Assembly (NCBI RefSeq): GCF_000372965.1
Contig: NZ_KB890024.1
Span: 2,668,839 to 2,732,838 of the forward strand
Direction of reading: 5' to 3'
DNA length: 64,000 nt
From: Hoeflea sp. 108
GTDB lineage: Bacteria; Pseudomonadota; Alphaproteobacteria; Rhizobiales; Rhizobiaceae
Numbering within the stretch: position 1 is the stretch's first letter; the number at the start of each line of letters is the position of its first letter. The translations under genes were made by a program, and so were the position numbers. This document shows, piece by piece, positions 1 through 8,975 of this stretch. A model generated the notes under the pieces. It was not told the DNA's origin. It was given only the letters and a program-made list of their open reading frames with translations, and ran no database searches.

Positions 1-1
1 T

Positions 2-3000
2 CTGGTCGCAGGCCAGGTCGAGAAGATCGCCGAAGGCCGCGCCATCCTGGCGTCCGCGCTGGAAAAGGATCTCGACGGCATCAAGGCGCTGGTCGAAGGC
101 CACTCCTCGAAGATCGCAACCGACCGTGCCGGCCTCGCCAAGGCGCTTGAATCAGACCTCGAAGGCATTCAGGCCCTCGTCGACGGTCACGCCACCAAGA
201 TGGCCTCGGATCGTGCCGGCCTCGCCAAGGTGCTCGAGTCCGACCTGGCAGGTATCCAGGCCCTCGTCGACGGCCACTCCACCAAGATGGCCTCGGATCG
301 CGCCAACCTGTCGCGCAATCTCGAGACCGACATCTCCGCCGTCCATGGCCTGATCGAGGATCACGCCGCCAAGCTCACCGACCAGCGGGTGCTGCTGTCG
401 AAGACGCTGGAATCCGACCTTGCCAAGCTTGCGGAAAGCCGCGCCGGCATCGACGGCCTCGTCGCCGGCCAGGTCGAGAAGCTGGCCGAAGGCCGCGACA
501 TCCTCAGGCGCGCCCTCGAAGCCGACCTCAACGCCATCCAGAACACGATTTCCAGCCAGTCGGAGAAGCTCGCCGGCGACCGTGCGATGCTGTCGCGTGC
601 CCTGGAGGCCGACGTCGACAACGTCAAGGGCCTCGTTTCGGCCCATGCCGAGCGCCTCGTCGTCGAACGCGGCGCGCTTTCCAAGGCGCTGGAAGACGAC
701 CTCGCCAAGCTGGCCGAGAGCCGTTCGGGCATTGACGGCCTGGTGGCCGGTCAGGTCGAGAAGCTGGCCGAAGGCCGCGACATCCTCAAGCGTGCGCTGG
801 AAACCGACCTCAACACGATCCGCAACACCATCTCGTCGCAGTCGGACAAGCTGGCCGAAGACCGCGCCATGCTGGCACGTTCGCTCGAAGCCGACCTCGA
901 CAGCGTCAAGGGCCTGGTTTCCAGCCACGCCGAGCGACTGGTTTCCGAGCGCATGACGCTGTCGCGCGCCCTGGAAGACGACCTCGCCAAGCTGTCCGAG
1001 AGCCGCTCGGGCATCGACGGGCTCGTTGCCGGCCAGGTCGAGAAGCTGGCCGAGGGCCGCGACATCCTCAGGCGCGCGCTTGAAGCCGATCTCGCCCGGA
1101 TCGACGGCATGATGCTCGGCCAGGTCGACAAGCTGGCCGCCGGCCGCGATGCGCTGACCAAGGCGCTGGAAGCCGATCTCGCCATGCTCAACGAGAGCCG
1201 TTCCGGCATCGACGACATCGTCGCCGGCCATGTCGGCAAGCTCGCCGAAGGCCGCGCCACGCTGGCCCGTGCGCTTGACGAAGACCTCGGCAAGCTCGGC
1301 GACACGCGCCGCGAGATCGATCTTGCGATTTCCGGCCACATCGACCAGATCGCCGCCCGCCGCGTCGACATCTCCGACGCCATCGCCGGTGACATCGAAA
1401 AGATCGAAGAAGCCTTCCGGCGCCAGACCGGCGTCATCGAAGAGCGTACCGGCACGATGGAACGCGCGCTCTCGCTCGGCGTCGACAATGTCCGTGGCGT
1501 GCTCGAGAAGAGCGCTGTCTTCGTCGCCGGCGCCCTGCGCGAAAAGGTCATGGAAGTGACGGCTGCCCTGCACGAGCAGGCCGGCCAGGCCTTCACCGAC
1601 GCCGACCGCCGCATCGCCGAACGCGCCGATCAGACCTCGCAGGCCCTGCTCGCCCGCGCCGAGGACATCGCCCGCGCCTTCGACGACGCCGACGTCAGGC
1701 TCGCCGCCCGCGCCCAGGAGACGTCAAGCTCGCTGCTGGCACGCGCCGAGGAAACCGCGGATACGCTGTCGGCCAAGGCCGGCGAGATCGCCCGCACCTT
1801 CGACGCGGCCGACCGCTCGCTCATCGCCCGCGCCATCGAGACGGCGGAATCGCTGTCGGCACGTGCCGGCGACATCCTGCGCAACTTCGACAACGCTGAT
1901 GAACGTCTTGGCATGCGCATTGGCGAGTCGGCCGATGCGCTGGCCGCCCGTGCGGCCGAACTCGGCCGCATCTTCGACACCGCCGACGAGAAGCTCGCCA
2001 CCCGCATCGCTGAGGGCGCGGATTCGCTCGGCAACCGTGCCGGCGAACTGAGCCGTATCTTCGACGCCGCCGACGAGCGCATTGCCGCCCGCGTCGCCGA
2101 CAGTTCGGCAACACTCGGCAGCCGCGCCGGCGAGATCGTCCGCAACTTCGAGGAGGCGGACGAGCGCCTTGCGGCTCGTGTCACCCAGACTGCCGACCTG
2201 CTTGCCGGCCGGGCCGCCGAAATCGGCCGTACCTTCGAGGAAGCAGACGGCCGCATGGCTGCACGCATCGACGAGACGTCGCAGTCGCTGATCGGCCGCA
2301 CGTCGGAAATCGGCGCTGCCTTCGACGAAGCAGGCCGCCAGCTCGCCGCACGCGTCGACCAGACCTCCCAGTCCCTGCTCGGCCGCGCCAGCGAGATCGG
2401 CCAGGCATTCGACGAGGCTGGCCAGCAGCTCGCTGCCCGCATTTCGGAGAGCACCTCCGGCATCGGCGACCATGCAGCCCAGATCGCCAACGCGTTCGCC
2501 GAAACCGAACAGCGCGTGGTTGCCCGCGCCCACCGCACATCGGCCGATCTCGACGCCCGCGCCAAAGCGATCGAGGAAACGCTCGCCAATGTCGACGAGC
2601 GCTTGGCTGCCGGCGCACAGGGCGTTGCGGCCCGCATCGGCGAACACCTGTCGAGCGCCGAGAATCGCCTCGCCTACGGCGCCGAAACGATGGGCCAGAA
2701 GCTCAACGAGCAGGTCACCCAGGCCGAAGCGCAACTCGTTGCCCGTGCCAATGTGATTGCCGAGACCTTCACGGCCGTCGGCCAGCACATCGGCCAGAGC
2801 ACCAACGAAGCCGCACGCACCATCGGCGCCAACACGCGTGAACTGAACGCCATGCTGTCCGAGCGCTCGGGCGAGATCGCCAAGATCCTCGACGAGACCG
2901 CCCGCCCGCTGGTCGACAGGTTCGCCGAAGGCGGCACCGAGCTGCAGCGGAGCATGGAGTTGGCGACCGCTCGTGCGACCGAAAAGCTGCGCGCCGAAAA

Positions 3001-4447
3001 CGCAGCCCTTGTCGACGCACTCGCCAGCCGCACCAGCGAAACGCTGTCTGCTGTTGAAGGCGCACGCTCGACGCTGGCAGAAAGCGTGGCCGATCTCATC
3101 GGCCGCATGTCGGCTTCGAGCTCGCAGCTCGGCGACCTGATCGAACGCGCGGCGCAGAACCTGGCCAGCGTCGACGATCGCCTGACCGGCAGCACCTCGA
3201 CCTTCGCAGCAACGACGGAAAAGGCCGCACAGACCTTCTCCAGCGCCGCTCGCCTGGTCGATTCGAACACCAACCGCCTGACGGACCTGTCGTCCAGCAC
3301 GCTGCGCGAAGTGGCCTCCATCGCCACCAAGTTCGACGAGCATAGCCGTCTGCTGTCGAGCGCCTCCAACCTTCTCGCCTCGGCGCAGAGCAACCTCGAG
3401 CACACCCTTGAGCGCCAGTCGTCGCTGGAAGACCTCGCTGTCGGCCTGGTGAAGAAGTCGGAGGACCTCGAGCGCGTCATGCAGTCGTTCGAGCGCCTCG
3501 TCGGCCAGACGCTGGAAAGTGCTGAAGGCAAGACGATGGAATCGGCCGAGAAGATCCGCGCCGCTATCTCCGACGTCGTCGAAACCGCGACCAAGCGCTT
3601 CGCCGACGCCACCGAGGACATGCGCCGCACCGCCGGCTCCATCAAGACCGAGCTCGAAAGCACCCGCGCCGAACTCAAGAAGGGCGTGCTCGACATGCCG
3701 GAGGAGGCCAAGGAATCGACAACCGCGATCCGCCGCGCCGTTTCCGAGCAGATCAACGCGCTCAAGGAGCTGTCGGCCATCGTCGCCAAGTCGGGCCGCA
3801 CGGTCGACGTTTCGGATGCCTCGCTGCGCAACACGCAGCAGCCGGCACCGCGTCGTCCTGCCCCGCAGCCCGAGCATCGCAACGAACCACCTGCTGCGCC
3901 TCAGGTGCCGCTCGGTGGTGCAGGCCTGCGCGGCACGCTCGACATCGAGCGCCCGACGGCCGAGCCGCAGCCGGCAGCCCGTGGCGGCCAGCAGGGCGGC
4001 TGGGTCCGCGACCTGTTGACCGGCGCATCGCGCGAACAGCAGCCGGCACGTCCGGCAGCCCAGCCCGAGCCGCGTGCGGTCCCTGCACAGCGTTCGCCGC
4101 TGCATGTGGTCGAATCGCTCAACTCGCTGTCGGTCGACATCGCCCGCGCCATCGACCATGACGCCTCGATCGAGCTCTGGGATCGTTATCGCCGCGGCGA
4201 GCGCGACGTCTTCACCCGCCGACTCTACACGCTGAAGGGCCAGCAGACCTTCGACGAGATCCGCCGCAAGTATCAGTCTGACGGAGAGTTCCGCTCGGCC
4301 GTTGACCGCTACTGCGACGACTTCGAGAAGCTGCTGAAGGACGTCTCGCGCAACGACCGCGACTCGATCATGACCAAGACCTACCTGACGTCAGACACGG
4401 GCAAGGTCTACACGATGCTCGCCCACGCGGCAGGGCGCCTGAAGTAG
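2..4447 (+). CDS. Giant coiled-coil repeat protein, probable growth pole ring (GPR) protein, 3' part
   Basis: The frame is open from base 2 with no start in the window, so 1481 C-terminal residues are visible and the N-terminus is missing. The protein is almost wholly Ala/Glu/Leu/Arg-rich amphipathic helix. It has a 94-residue repeat near the left edge, then an exact 29-residue repeat, a Pro/Gln-rich linker (about residues 1278-1375) and a compact C-terminal domain of about 115 residues rich in Asp, Arg and Tyr. This apolipoprotein-like design and size match the Rhizobiales GPR protein, known in Agrobacterium as a roughly 2100-residue protein that forms a ring at the growing pole and is needed for unipolar growth. 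The assignment rests on architecture and recall, not alignment. Kinesin-like or generic apolipoprotein names are often used for the same family. A strong terminator follows. Confidence 0.8.
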   Translation: MVAGQVEKIAEGRAILASALEKDLDGIKALVEGHSSKIATDRAGLAKALESDLEGIQALVDGHATKMASDRAGLAKVLESDLAGIQALVDGHSTKMASDRANLSRNLETDISAVHGLIEDHAAKLTDQRVLLSKTLESDLAKLAESRAGIDGLVAGQVEKLAEGRDILRRALEADLNAIQNTISSQSEKLAGDRAMLSRALEADVDNVKGLVSAHAERLVVERGALSKALEDDLAKLAESRSGIDGLVAGQVEKLAEGRDILKRALETDLNTIRNTISSQSDKLAEDRAMLARSLEADLDSVKGLVSSHAERLVSERMTLSRALEDDLAKLSESRSGIDGLVAGQVEKLAEGRDILRRALEADLARIDGMMLGQVDKLAAGRDALTKALEADLAMLNESRSGIDDIVAGHVGKLAEGRATLARALDEDLGKLGDTRREIDLAISGHIDQIAARRVDISDAIAGDIEKIEEAFRRQTGVIEERTGTMERALSLGVDNVRGVLEKSAVFVAGALREKVMEVTAALHEQAGQAFTDADRRIAERADQTSQALLARAEDIARAFDDADVRLAARAQETSSSLLARAEETADTLSAKAGEIARTFDAADRSLIARAIETAESLSARAGDILRNFDNADERLGMRIGESADALAARAAELGRIFDTADEKLATRIAEGADSLGNRAGELSRIFDAADERIAARVADSSATLGSRAGEIVRNFEEADERLAARVTQTADLLAGRAAEIGRTFEEADGRMAARIDETSQSLIGRTSEIGAAFDEAGRQLAARVDQTSQSLLGRASEIGQAFDEAGQQLAARISESTSGIGDHAAQIANAFAETEQRVVARAHRTSADLDARAKAIEETLANVDERLAAGAQGVAARIGEHLSSAENRLAYGAETMGQKLNEQVTQAEAQLVARANVIAETFTAVGQHIGQSTNEAARTIGANTRELNAMLSERSGEIAKILDETARPLVDRFAEGGTELQRSMELATARATEKLRAENAALVDALASRTSETLSAVEGARSTLAESVADLIGRMSASSSQLGDLIERAAQNLASVDDRLTGSTSTFAATTEKAAQTFSSAARLVDSNTNRLTDLSSSTLREVASIATKFDEHSRLLSSASNLLASAQSNLEHTLERQSSLEDLAVGLVKKSEDLERVMQSFERLVGQTLESAEGKTMESAEKIRAAISDVVETATKRFADATEDMRRTAGSIKTELESTRAELKKGVLDMPEEAKESTTAIRRAVSEQINALKELSAIVAKSGRTVDVSDASLRNTQQPAPRRPAPQPEHRNEPPAAPQVPLGGAGLRGTLDIERPTAEPQPAARGGQQGGWVRDLLTGASREQQPARPAAQPEPRAVPAQRSPLHVVESLNSLSVDIARAIDHDASIELWDRYRRGERDVFTRRLYTLKGQQTFDEIRRKYQSDGEFRSAVDRYCDDFEKLLKDVSRNDRDSIMTKTYLTSDTGKVYTMLAHAAGRLK
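461..1090 (+). repeat. 94-codon (282-bp) tandem repeats inside the GPR-like gene
   Basis: Near-identical blocks coding AGQVEKLAEGRDIL begin at about 461, 743 and 1025, exactly 282 bp apart. Two full copies and the start of a third are seen. A divergent related copy begins at about base 2. Within each unit the sequence alternates LEADL-type and SGID-type helices, so shorter sub-repeats are nested in it. Confidence 0.85.
1799..2668 (+). repeat. 29-codon (87-bp) tandem repeats inside the GPR-like gene
   Basis: A repeat with the pattern F-(D/E)-x-A-(D/E)-x-x-L-x-x-R, then a short Ser/Ala helix, then R-A-x-E-I, recurs with no insertions. The codon for the leading Phe falls at 1799, 1886, 1973, 2060, 2147, 2234, 2321, 2408 and 2495, and a tenth, Leu-led unit begins at 2582. 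Every step is exactly 87 bp. A less regular unit precedes at 1679. Confidence 0.9.
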
Positions 4448-4476
4448 GGCGTCGCCCACAGGGCACTGAGCCAACC

Positions 4477-4514
4477 AAAAAGAGGGCAGCAGGTTCGTAC
4501 CTGCTGCCCTTTTT
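4477..4514 (+). terminator. Strong rho-independent terminator after the GPR-like gene
   Basis: A perfect 10-bp stem, GGGCAGCAGG (4484-4493) with CCTGCTGCCC (4500-4509), has a six-base loop and is followed by TTTTT. An A-run precedes the stem. It begins 29 bases after the stop codon of the upstream gene. Confidence 0.93.
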
Positions 4515-4822
4515 GCTATCTGGCGTATCGGCTCGAAACCGGTGCCGATCTGCGGACAGCATGGGCGTAGGGGTCAGACACTGTCAAAACACTCGGCAAG
4601 CGCCCATTCGGACGCGCAGCGCTCTAACCTCGAACTGTGCCTGGATCGTACTGGATTTTGGATCGCCGATGTGCCCCGCATCTCGCGATAGGCGCCGCCG
4701 GCATGTCTTCCAGGCAAGCAAGGATCGCAAGGCAAGGTGCCAGGCGCCGATTACGTCGGGACGAGTGCAGATCGCAGGAGCGGACACTTGCCGCCCTGCT
4801 CCCCACAGCCCGGTCGTTCAGG
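4515..4822. other. Intergenic stretch without a recognised gene
   Basis: This lies between the GPR terminator and the end of the minus-strand lipoprotein gene. The open frames here have no recognisable product and no convincing ribosome binding site. No RNA gene or repeat was seen. Confidence 0.5.
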
Positions 4823-5419
4823 TCAGATGAGTGATTCCGTCCACTTGACGATGTCGGTGGCGGACGTGCCGAAGGCGGCATCGAGGGCCGCGGCATAGGC
4901 ACCGTTGCCTGCGCCCGAAACAGGCGCGCTTGCCGTGAAGACGCGCGATGCGCGAACCTGGCCATTGCGGTCGTTGAGCAGCCTGACGAAAAGCTCGACC
5001 TCGGCACGGTCGGTGCCATCGAGCTTGATGCCGAAATTGCGGATCTCGACGATCACCTGATAATCGATCGCCAGCCCCTCGCCGGGCTTGCCGACGCCGA
5101 TGTAGCCGCCGGCGCGCTGGAATGTCTCGGCGAGCCGCGCCTGGACGATGCGCGGCAGCCGGTCGGACCACTGCGCGCCCTTGAGGAACTGGATCGAGCC
5201 CGGCGTCGGGTTGATGACCATGCTCTGGCCGTCAAGCGACTTGAGCGCGGAAGGCTCAGCAATCAGTATCTGGCGATGGCTGGACCCGCTGCGGCCCGCA
5301 ACTGAAGGCGCGGTCAGTTCATAGGTATCGAGCGGCGGCGGCGTGCTGACGAACAGCGAGGTGCAACCGGACAGCGCCAACGCTGCTGCAAGCAGCCATA
5401 TAGATCTAGCAGCCTTCAC
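4823..5419 (-). CDS. ABC-type transport auxiliary lipoprotein (Mla/MCE system)
   Basis: This 198-residue lipoprotein is the last gene of a minus-strand lipid-transport operon. The chosen start is a GTG at 5419, which gives a short basic n-region (KAAR), a hydrophobic core and the lipobox LSGC at about residues 15-18. An ATG at 5479 would add 20 residues ahead of the signal peptide and is less likely. The mature protein resembles the ABC_trans_aux (PqiC/YmbA-like) family, outer-membrane lipoproteins that work with MCE proteins in moving lipids across the periplasm. It begins 80 bases after the MCE gene. The specific lipid cargo cannot be read from sequence. Confidence 0.85.
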   Translation of the reverse strand: MKAARSIWLLAAALALSGCTSLFVSTPPPLDTYELTAPSVAGRSGSSHRQILIAEPSALKSLDGQSMVINPTPGSIQFLKGAQWSDRLPRIVQARLAETFQRAGGYIGVGKPGEGLAIDYQVIVEIRNFGIKLDGTDRAEVELFVRLLNDRNGQVRASRVFTASAPVSGAGNGAYAAALDAAFGTSATDIVKWTESLI

Positions 5420-5499
5420 GTGCTGTCCCCGGCCAAGACTCACCCGCGCCTCGCGCGCACCACCCTCACCCGCTGTCATGCTGCGGCATGCCGGCGATG

Positions 5500-6873
5500 T
5501 CAACGACGCACCCTTCCGTCGAACTCGCGCACCGAGCCTTCGCCACCGGTGATGATGCGTTGCGGATTGCGCTCAAGATCCGAGATCGCCTGTTCGATGC
5601 GGGTAATCGAGCGCCTGGAATCCTGGACCAGCGAATCGACATCGCGCAGCCCCTGGCCGGAGAAGCGCGACAGCCCGTCCATGATCGTGCCGAGCTTCGA
5701 GTTCAGCGTATCGGCCACCTGCTTGAAGGATTTCAGGGTGGCGCTCGCATCGGCCATAACGCCCTGGGCGTCGCCGGAGCCGAGCAGCTTGTCGACCTTG
5801 GCCAGGACGCCGTCGACGCGAACCGAGGCCTGGTTCAGCCGGCCCATCATCTCCTTGGCGTCGGTGACCATCTGGTCGATATCGCCGGAGCGGTTGCCGA
5901 ACTTGTCGGTCACCTTGGCGATGTCGGCCGCTACCTTGCTGGCATTCTCGCTGGCCTTGCTGATGTCAGCCAGCGTCTTGCGCACGGTCTCGGCATCGAC
6001 GCCCTCCAGCGCACCGTCGACCTTGGACAATGTCTGTTGCGTCTGCTTGGCAAAACCATTGATCGAGGCAACTGCGCTCTCCACGCCCTTGACGATGCCG
6101 TCGAGCTGGTCGCTCTGCTTGGCGAGGCTGGCGGTGAAGGTGTCGATGTTGGCGACGATGTTCTTCACCTGCTCCTTGTCGACCGACTTGAGCAGGCCTT
6201 CAGCTGCCGTGATAGTGCCATCCAGCTTGCCCGAAACGCCCTGCAGTTCCTCCGAAAGCGCGCTCACGCTCGCCAGGAACTTGTCGACGCCGTCAGCATT
6301 GCGGGCGAGCGATTCGGAAAATTTCTGCGCATTGGTCACGGTCTCGGTCAGCGGACCGCGCACGTCATTGGTGAAACCTTCGAGATTGGAAAGCACCGTG
6401 TCGGCGCGCTTGAAGATGTCCTGGGCCGTCTGCAGGAGGTTGGTCACCGCAGACGGATTGGCGACGATCTCGGCGATGGTTCCCTGTTTGTTGGCTTCCG
6501 CCAGCAGGTTGGGCTCGCTGACGCTCGCGCCTTTCAGCTCGATATTCGCCTGCCCCGTCAGGCCGGCAAGGCCGATGTCGGCCTGGGTCGACTTGGTGAT
6601 GGGGGTGAGCTCGTCGATCTCGGTGTCGGCGATGGCGACGGTTGGATTGCTGACATCGAGATAGACGCGACGCACGTCGCCGACCTTGACGCCGTTGAAC
6701 AGGACGAAGCTGCCGCGGCTGAGGCCAGAAGCAGAGCCTGGGATGCGCACGCGCAGCGTCGTTGTGGCGCCACGCTCACCGATCGCCGCCGTCCAGTAGA
6801 CGAAGGCGAAGGCAGCCAGGATCGAGACCAGCGTGAAGATGCCGACGATGACGTAATTGGCCCTTGTCTCCAT
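5500..6873 (-). CDS. MlaD-family MCE domain protein
   Basis: The 457-residue protein has one N-terminal transmembrane anchor (about residues 8-30) and then a single MCE domain (about 38-115) with the family's SGL-x-x-G and V-x-F-N-G-V-x-V-G-x-V motif. A long helical region (about 150-440) follows, rich in Lys, Asp and Thr, as in long MCE proteins that build a periplasmic tunnel. It is the substrate-binding part of a Mla/MCE lipid ABC system in the inner membrane. The start is the ATG at 6873; an in-frame TTG one codon upstream is less likely. It lies 14 bases after the ATPase gene. The tail is much longer than E. coli MlaD, which is usual in rhizobia. Confidence 0.92.
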   Translation of the reverse strand: METRANYVIVGIFTLVSILAAFAFVYWTAAIGERGATTTLRVRIPGSASGLSRGSFVLFNGVKVGDVRRVYLDVSNPTVAIADTEIDELTPITKSTQADIGLAGLTGQANIELKGASVSEPNLLAEANKQGTIAEIVANPSAVTNLLQTAQDIFKRADTVLSNLEGFTNDVRGPLTETVTNAQKFSESLARNADGVDKFLASVSALSEELQGVSGKLDGTITAAEGLLKSVDKEQVKNIVANIDTFTASLAKQSDQLDGIVKGVESAVASINGFAKQTQQTLSKVDGALEGVDAETVRKTLADISKASENASKVAADIAKVTDKFGNRSGDIDQMVTDAKEMMGRLNQASVRVDGVLAKVDKLLGSGDAQGVMADASATLKSFKQVADTLNSKLGTIMDGLSRFSGQGLRDVDSLVQDSRRSITRIEQAISDLERNPQRIITGGEGSVREFDGRVRR

Positions 6874-6887
6874 CAACTCATCCCATC

Positions 6888-7709
6888 CTAGATCCGCGCC
6901 GCGAGATCGAGCTGCCGGGCACGCTTGCCCCGGAAGTAGGACTTAACCCACGGCTCCTCGCTCTGCAGCATGTCGTCTATCGTGCCCTCGATCAGCACCT
7001 TCTTGTTGCCGAGAACCGCGACCCTGTCGCAGACGGAAAACAGGCTGTCGAGGTCGTGAGTGACCATGTAGACGGTCAGCCCCATCGTGTCGCGCATCTT
7101 GGCGACAAGTTCGTCGAACTCGGCGGCGCCGATCGGGTCGAGACCCGATGTCGGCTCGTCGAGGAACACGATGTCGGGGTCCAGCGCCAACGCACGCGCC
7201 AGCGCCGCGCGCTTGATCATGCCGCCCGACAGCTCCGAGGGATATTTGTAGGCAGCGTCCGACGGCAGGCCGACCAGCTCGATCTTGAGCATCGCAAGCT
7301 CGTCCATAAGCTTGCGCGGCAGATCCAGATATTCGCGCATCGGCACCTGGACGTTTTCGAGCACCGTCAGTGCCGAAAATAGCGCCCCGTGCTGGAACAG
7401 CACGCCGAGCCGCATGTCGATGCGAAGCCGTTCTTCGTCGCTGGCCTTTTCCAGGTCGACATCGAACAGCTTGATCGTGCCCGACTGCTTGCGTGTAAGG
7501 CCGAGAATGGTGCGCAGCAGCACCGACTTGCCGGCACCCGAAGCACCGACGAAGCCGAGGATCTCGCCGCGTCTGATGTCGAGCGACAGCTTGTCGAGAA
7601 TCACCCTCGTGCCGAATGCGACGGTGAGGTCGCGCACCGACAGCACGACATCGCCATTGGCGGGCTGGATGTTGTGATCGACAGCGATGGCCTTGGCGCG
7701 GCTGCCCAT
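6888..7709 (-). CDS. ABC transporter ATP-binding protein, MlaF-like
   Basis: The 273-residue ATPase has a Walker A GASGAGKS, a Q-loop, the ABC signature LSGGM and a Walker B ending IVFLDEPTSGLDP, with the switch His in VTHDL. The LSGGM variant is characteristic of the MlaF/Ttg2A group. It powers the lipid transporter together with the permease just upstream and the MCE protein just downstream. The start is the ATG at 7709, one base after the permease stop codon, which suggests translational coupling. Confidence 0.95.
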   Translation of the reverse strand: MGSRAKAIAVDHNIQPANGDVVLSVRDLTVAFGTRVILDKLSLDIRRGEILGFVGASGAGKSVLLRTILGLTRKQSGTIKLFDVDLEKASDEERLRIDMRLGVLFQHGALFSALTVLENVQVPMREYLDLPRKLMDELAMLKIELVGLPSDAAYKYPSELSGGMIKRAALARALALDPDIVFLDEPTSGLDPIGAAEFDELVAKMRDTMGLTVYMVTHDLDSLFSVCDRVAVLGNKKVLIEGTIDDMLQSEEPWVKSYFRGKRARQLDLAARI

Positions 7710-7710
7710 G

Positions 7711-8898
7711 TCAGAACCCGATCGCTGCGTAGAACATGGCAAACAAACCATCGAGGATGATGACGATGAAGATCGCCTTCACCACCGATGCGGTGACGTG
7801 CTGGCCAAGCGATTCGGCGCTGCCGCCAACTTTCATGCCTTCGACCGAAGCGATCGTGCCGATGATCAGGGCCATGAACGGCGCTTTGATGAGACCGGCG
7901 AAGATAGTTCCGAGATCGATCGCCACGCGCAGGCGGTCGATGAAAGCCGCAGGCGGGATGCCGGAGTAGAACCAGGCCGTTGCCATGCCGCCGCCAAGGG
8001 CTGCGAAATTGGCGATGATGGTGAGGCACGGCAGCGCCACCACCAGCGCCACAAGTCGCGGAAACACCAAGACGCCGATGGGATTGAGACCGATGACGGT
8101 GAGCGCATCGACCTCCTCGCGCATCTTCATCGAGCCGATTTCGGCGGTGATGGCGCTGCCGGAACGGCCGGCGATCATGATCGCCGTCATCAGCACGCCG
8201 AGTTCGCGCAGGACCAGCACGCCGATCAGGTCGACGACGAAGATGTCGGCGCCGAAATAGCTGAGCTGGAAAGCGCCCTGCTGGGCGACGATGGCGCCGA
8301 CGATGGTCGACATCAAGAGCACGACCGGGATGGCGCCCACGCCCATGCGGTCGATCTGGTTGAAGATAGCGGCCGGATTGACGGCATGGCCACGGCCGAG
8401 CTTCATCTGGGCGCCCCGGATGGTGGCTCCGAGGATGTTCATGGCCGAGAGGAAGTCGTCGCGCATCTCGTAGACGCGGCGGCCGACGGCCTCCAGCGCG
8501 CGGATAACGATGTTCGGCTGGCCCTGTTCGCCCGAGCCCGTATCGCGCCGGACCGCTTCGCCGACGGCGCCCAGCAGGATGTCGGCCGCCTCACTGCGCC
8601 CCTCCATCCTGATCGCGACACCCTTCTTTTCGTTGGCGCTCACCAACCGGTCGATGACCCAGGCCCCGGCCGTGTCCATCTTTTCGATGGCCGACAGGTC
8701 GAGAACGATGGTGCTGTAGCCCTTGCGCGCTTCGATCCCGCGCATTTCGGCATCGACGAAGGCGACGGTGCGGGTCGTCCATATCCCCGAAAACACGCAA
8801 GCCAGCGCGTCGCCGCGCTCCGCCACCGCAACCTGCGGTCGGTGGTCGCTTTCGCCGGCCGCCCCGCCGCTTGCTTCCCGTTTGCCGATGGTCAACAT
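7711..8898 (-). CDS. MlaE-family permease with N-terminal STAS-like domain
   Basis: The 395-residue protein has two parts. Residues about 15-120 form a soluble STAS-like domain (LDLSAIEKMDTAGAWVIDRL), like MlaB, fused to the permease. Residues about 150-395 form the MlaE permease, with several hydrophobic segments and the conserved RELGVLMTAIMIAGRSGSA region. It is the membrane pore subunit of the lipid ABC system. The chosen start is the ATG at 8898; a TTG at 8952 would add 18 basic residues. It is the first gene of the minus-strand operon and diverges from the epimerase gene. Confidence 0.93.
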   Translation of the reverse strand: MLTIGKREASGGAAGESDHRPQVAVAERGDALACVFSGIWTTRTVAFVDAEMRGIEARKGYSTIVLDLSAIEKMDTAGAWVIDRLVSANEKKGVAIRMEGRSEAADILLGAVGEAVRRDTGSGEQGQPNIVIRALEAVGRRVYEMRDDFLSAMNILGATIRGAQMKLGRGHAVNPAAIFNQIDRMGVGAIPVVLLMSTIVGAIVAQQGAFQLSYFGADIFVVDLIGVLVLRELGVLMTAIMIAGRSGSAITAEIGSMKMREEVDALTVIGLNPIGVLVFPRLVALVVALPCLTIIANFAALGGGMATAWFYSGIPPAAFIDRLRVAIDLGTIFAGLIKAPFMALIIGTIASVEGMKVGGSAESLGQHVTASVVKAIFIVIILDGLFAMFYAAIGF

Positions 8899-8975
8899 GG
8901 CAGACTGTTTACCGCGTCGGCCGCGACCTGTCGATTTTCGTAGCCGTGCCAAGCAGTTGATCGGAGCAGTTTTCC

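Noticed and set aside
461..2668. CRISPR-like array
   Set aside because: The repeats are in frame, degenerate and spaced by multiples of codons with no unique spacers, so they are protein repeats.
152..4159. Two long minus-strand open frames (473 and 811 codons) opposite the GPR-like gene
   Set aside because: They are mirror frames of a GC-rich repeat gene. The products are Asp/Gly/Val-rich low-complexity with no domain, while the plus-strand frame shows perfect repeat logic.
5488..8943. Long plus-strand frames opposite the MCE operon
   Set aside because: They are antisense frames produced by codon bias of MlaD- and MlaE-type genes. There is no domain and no ribosome site, and the minus-strand genes have clear family motifs.
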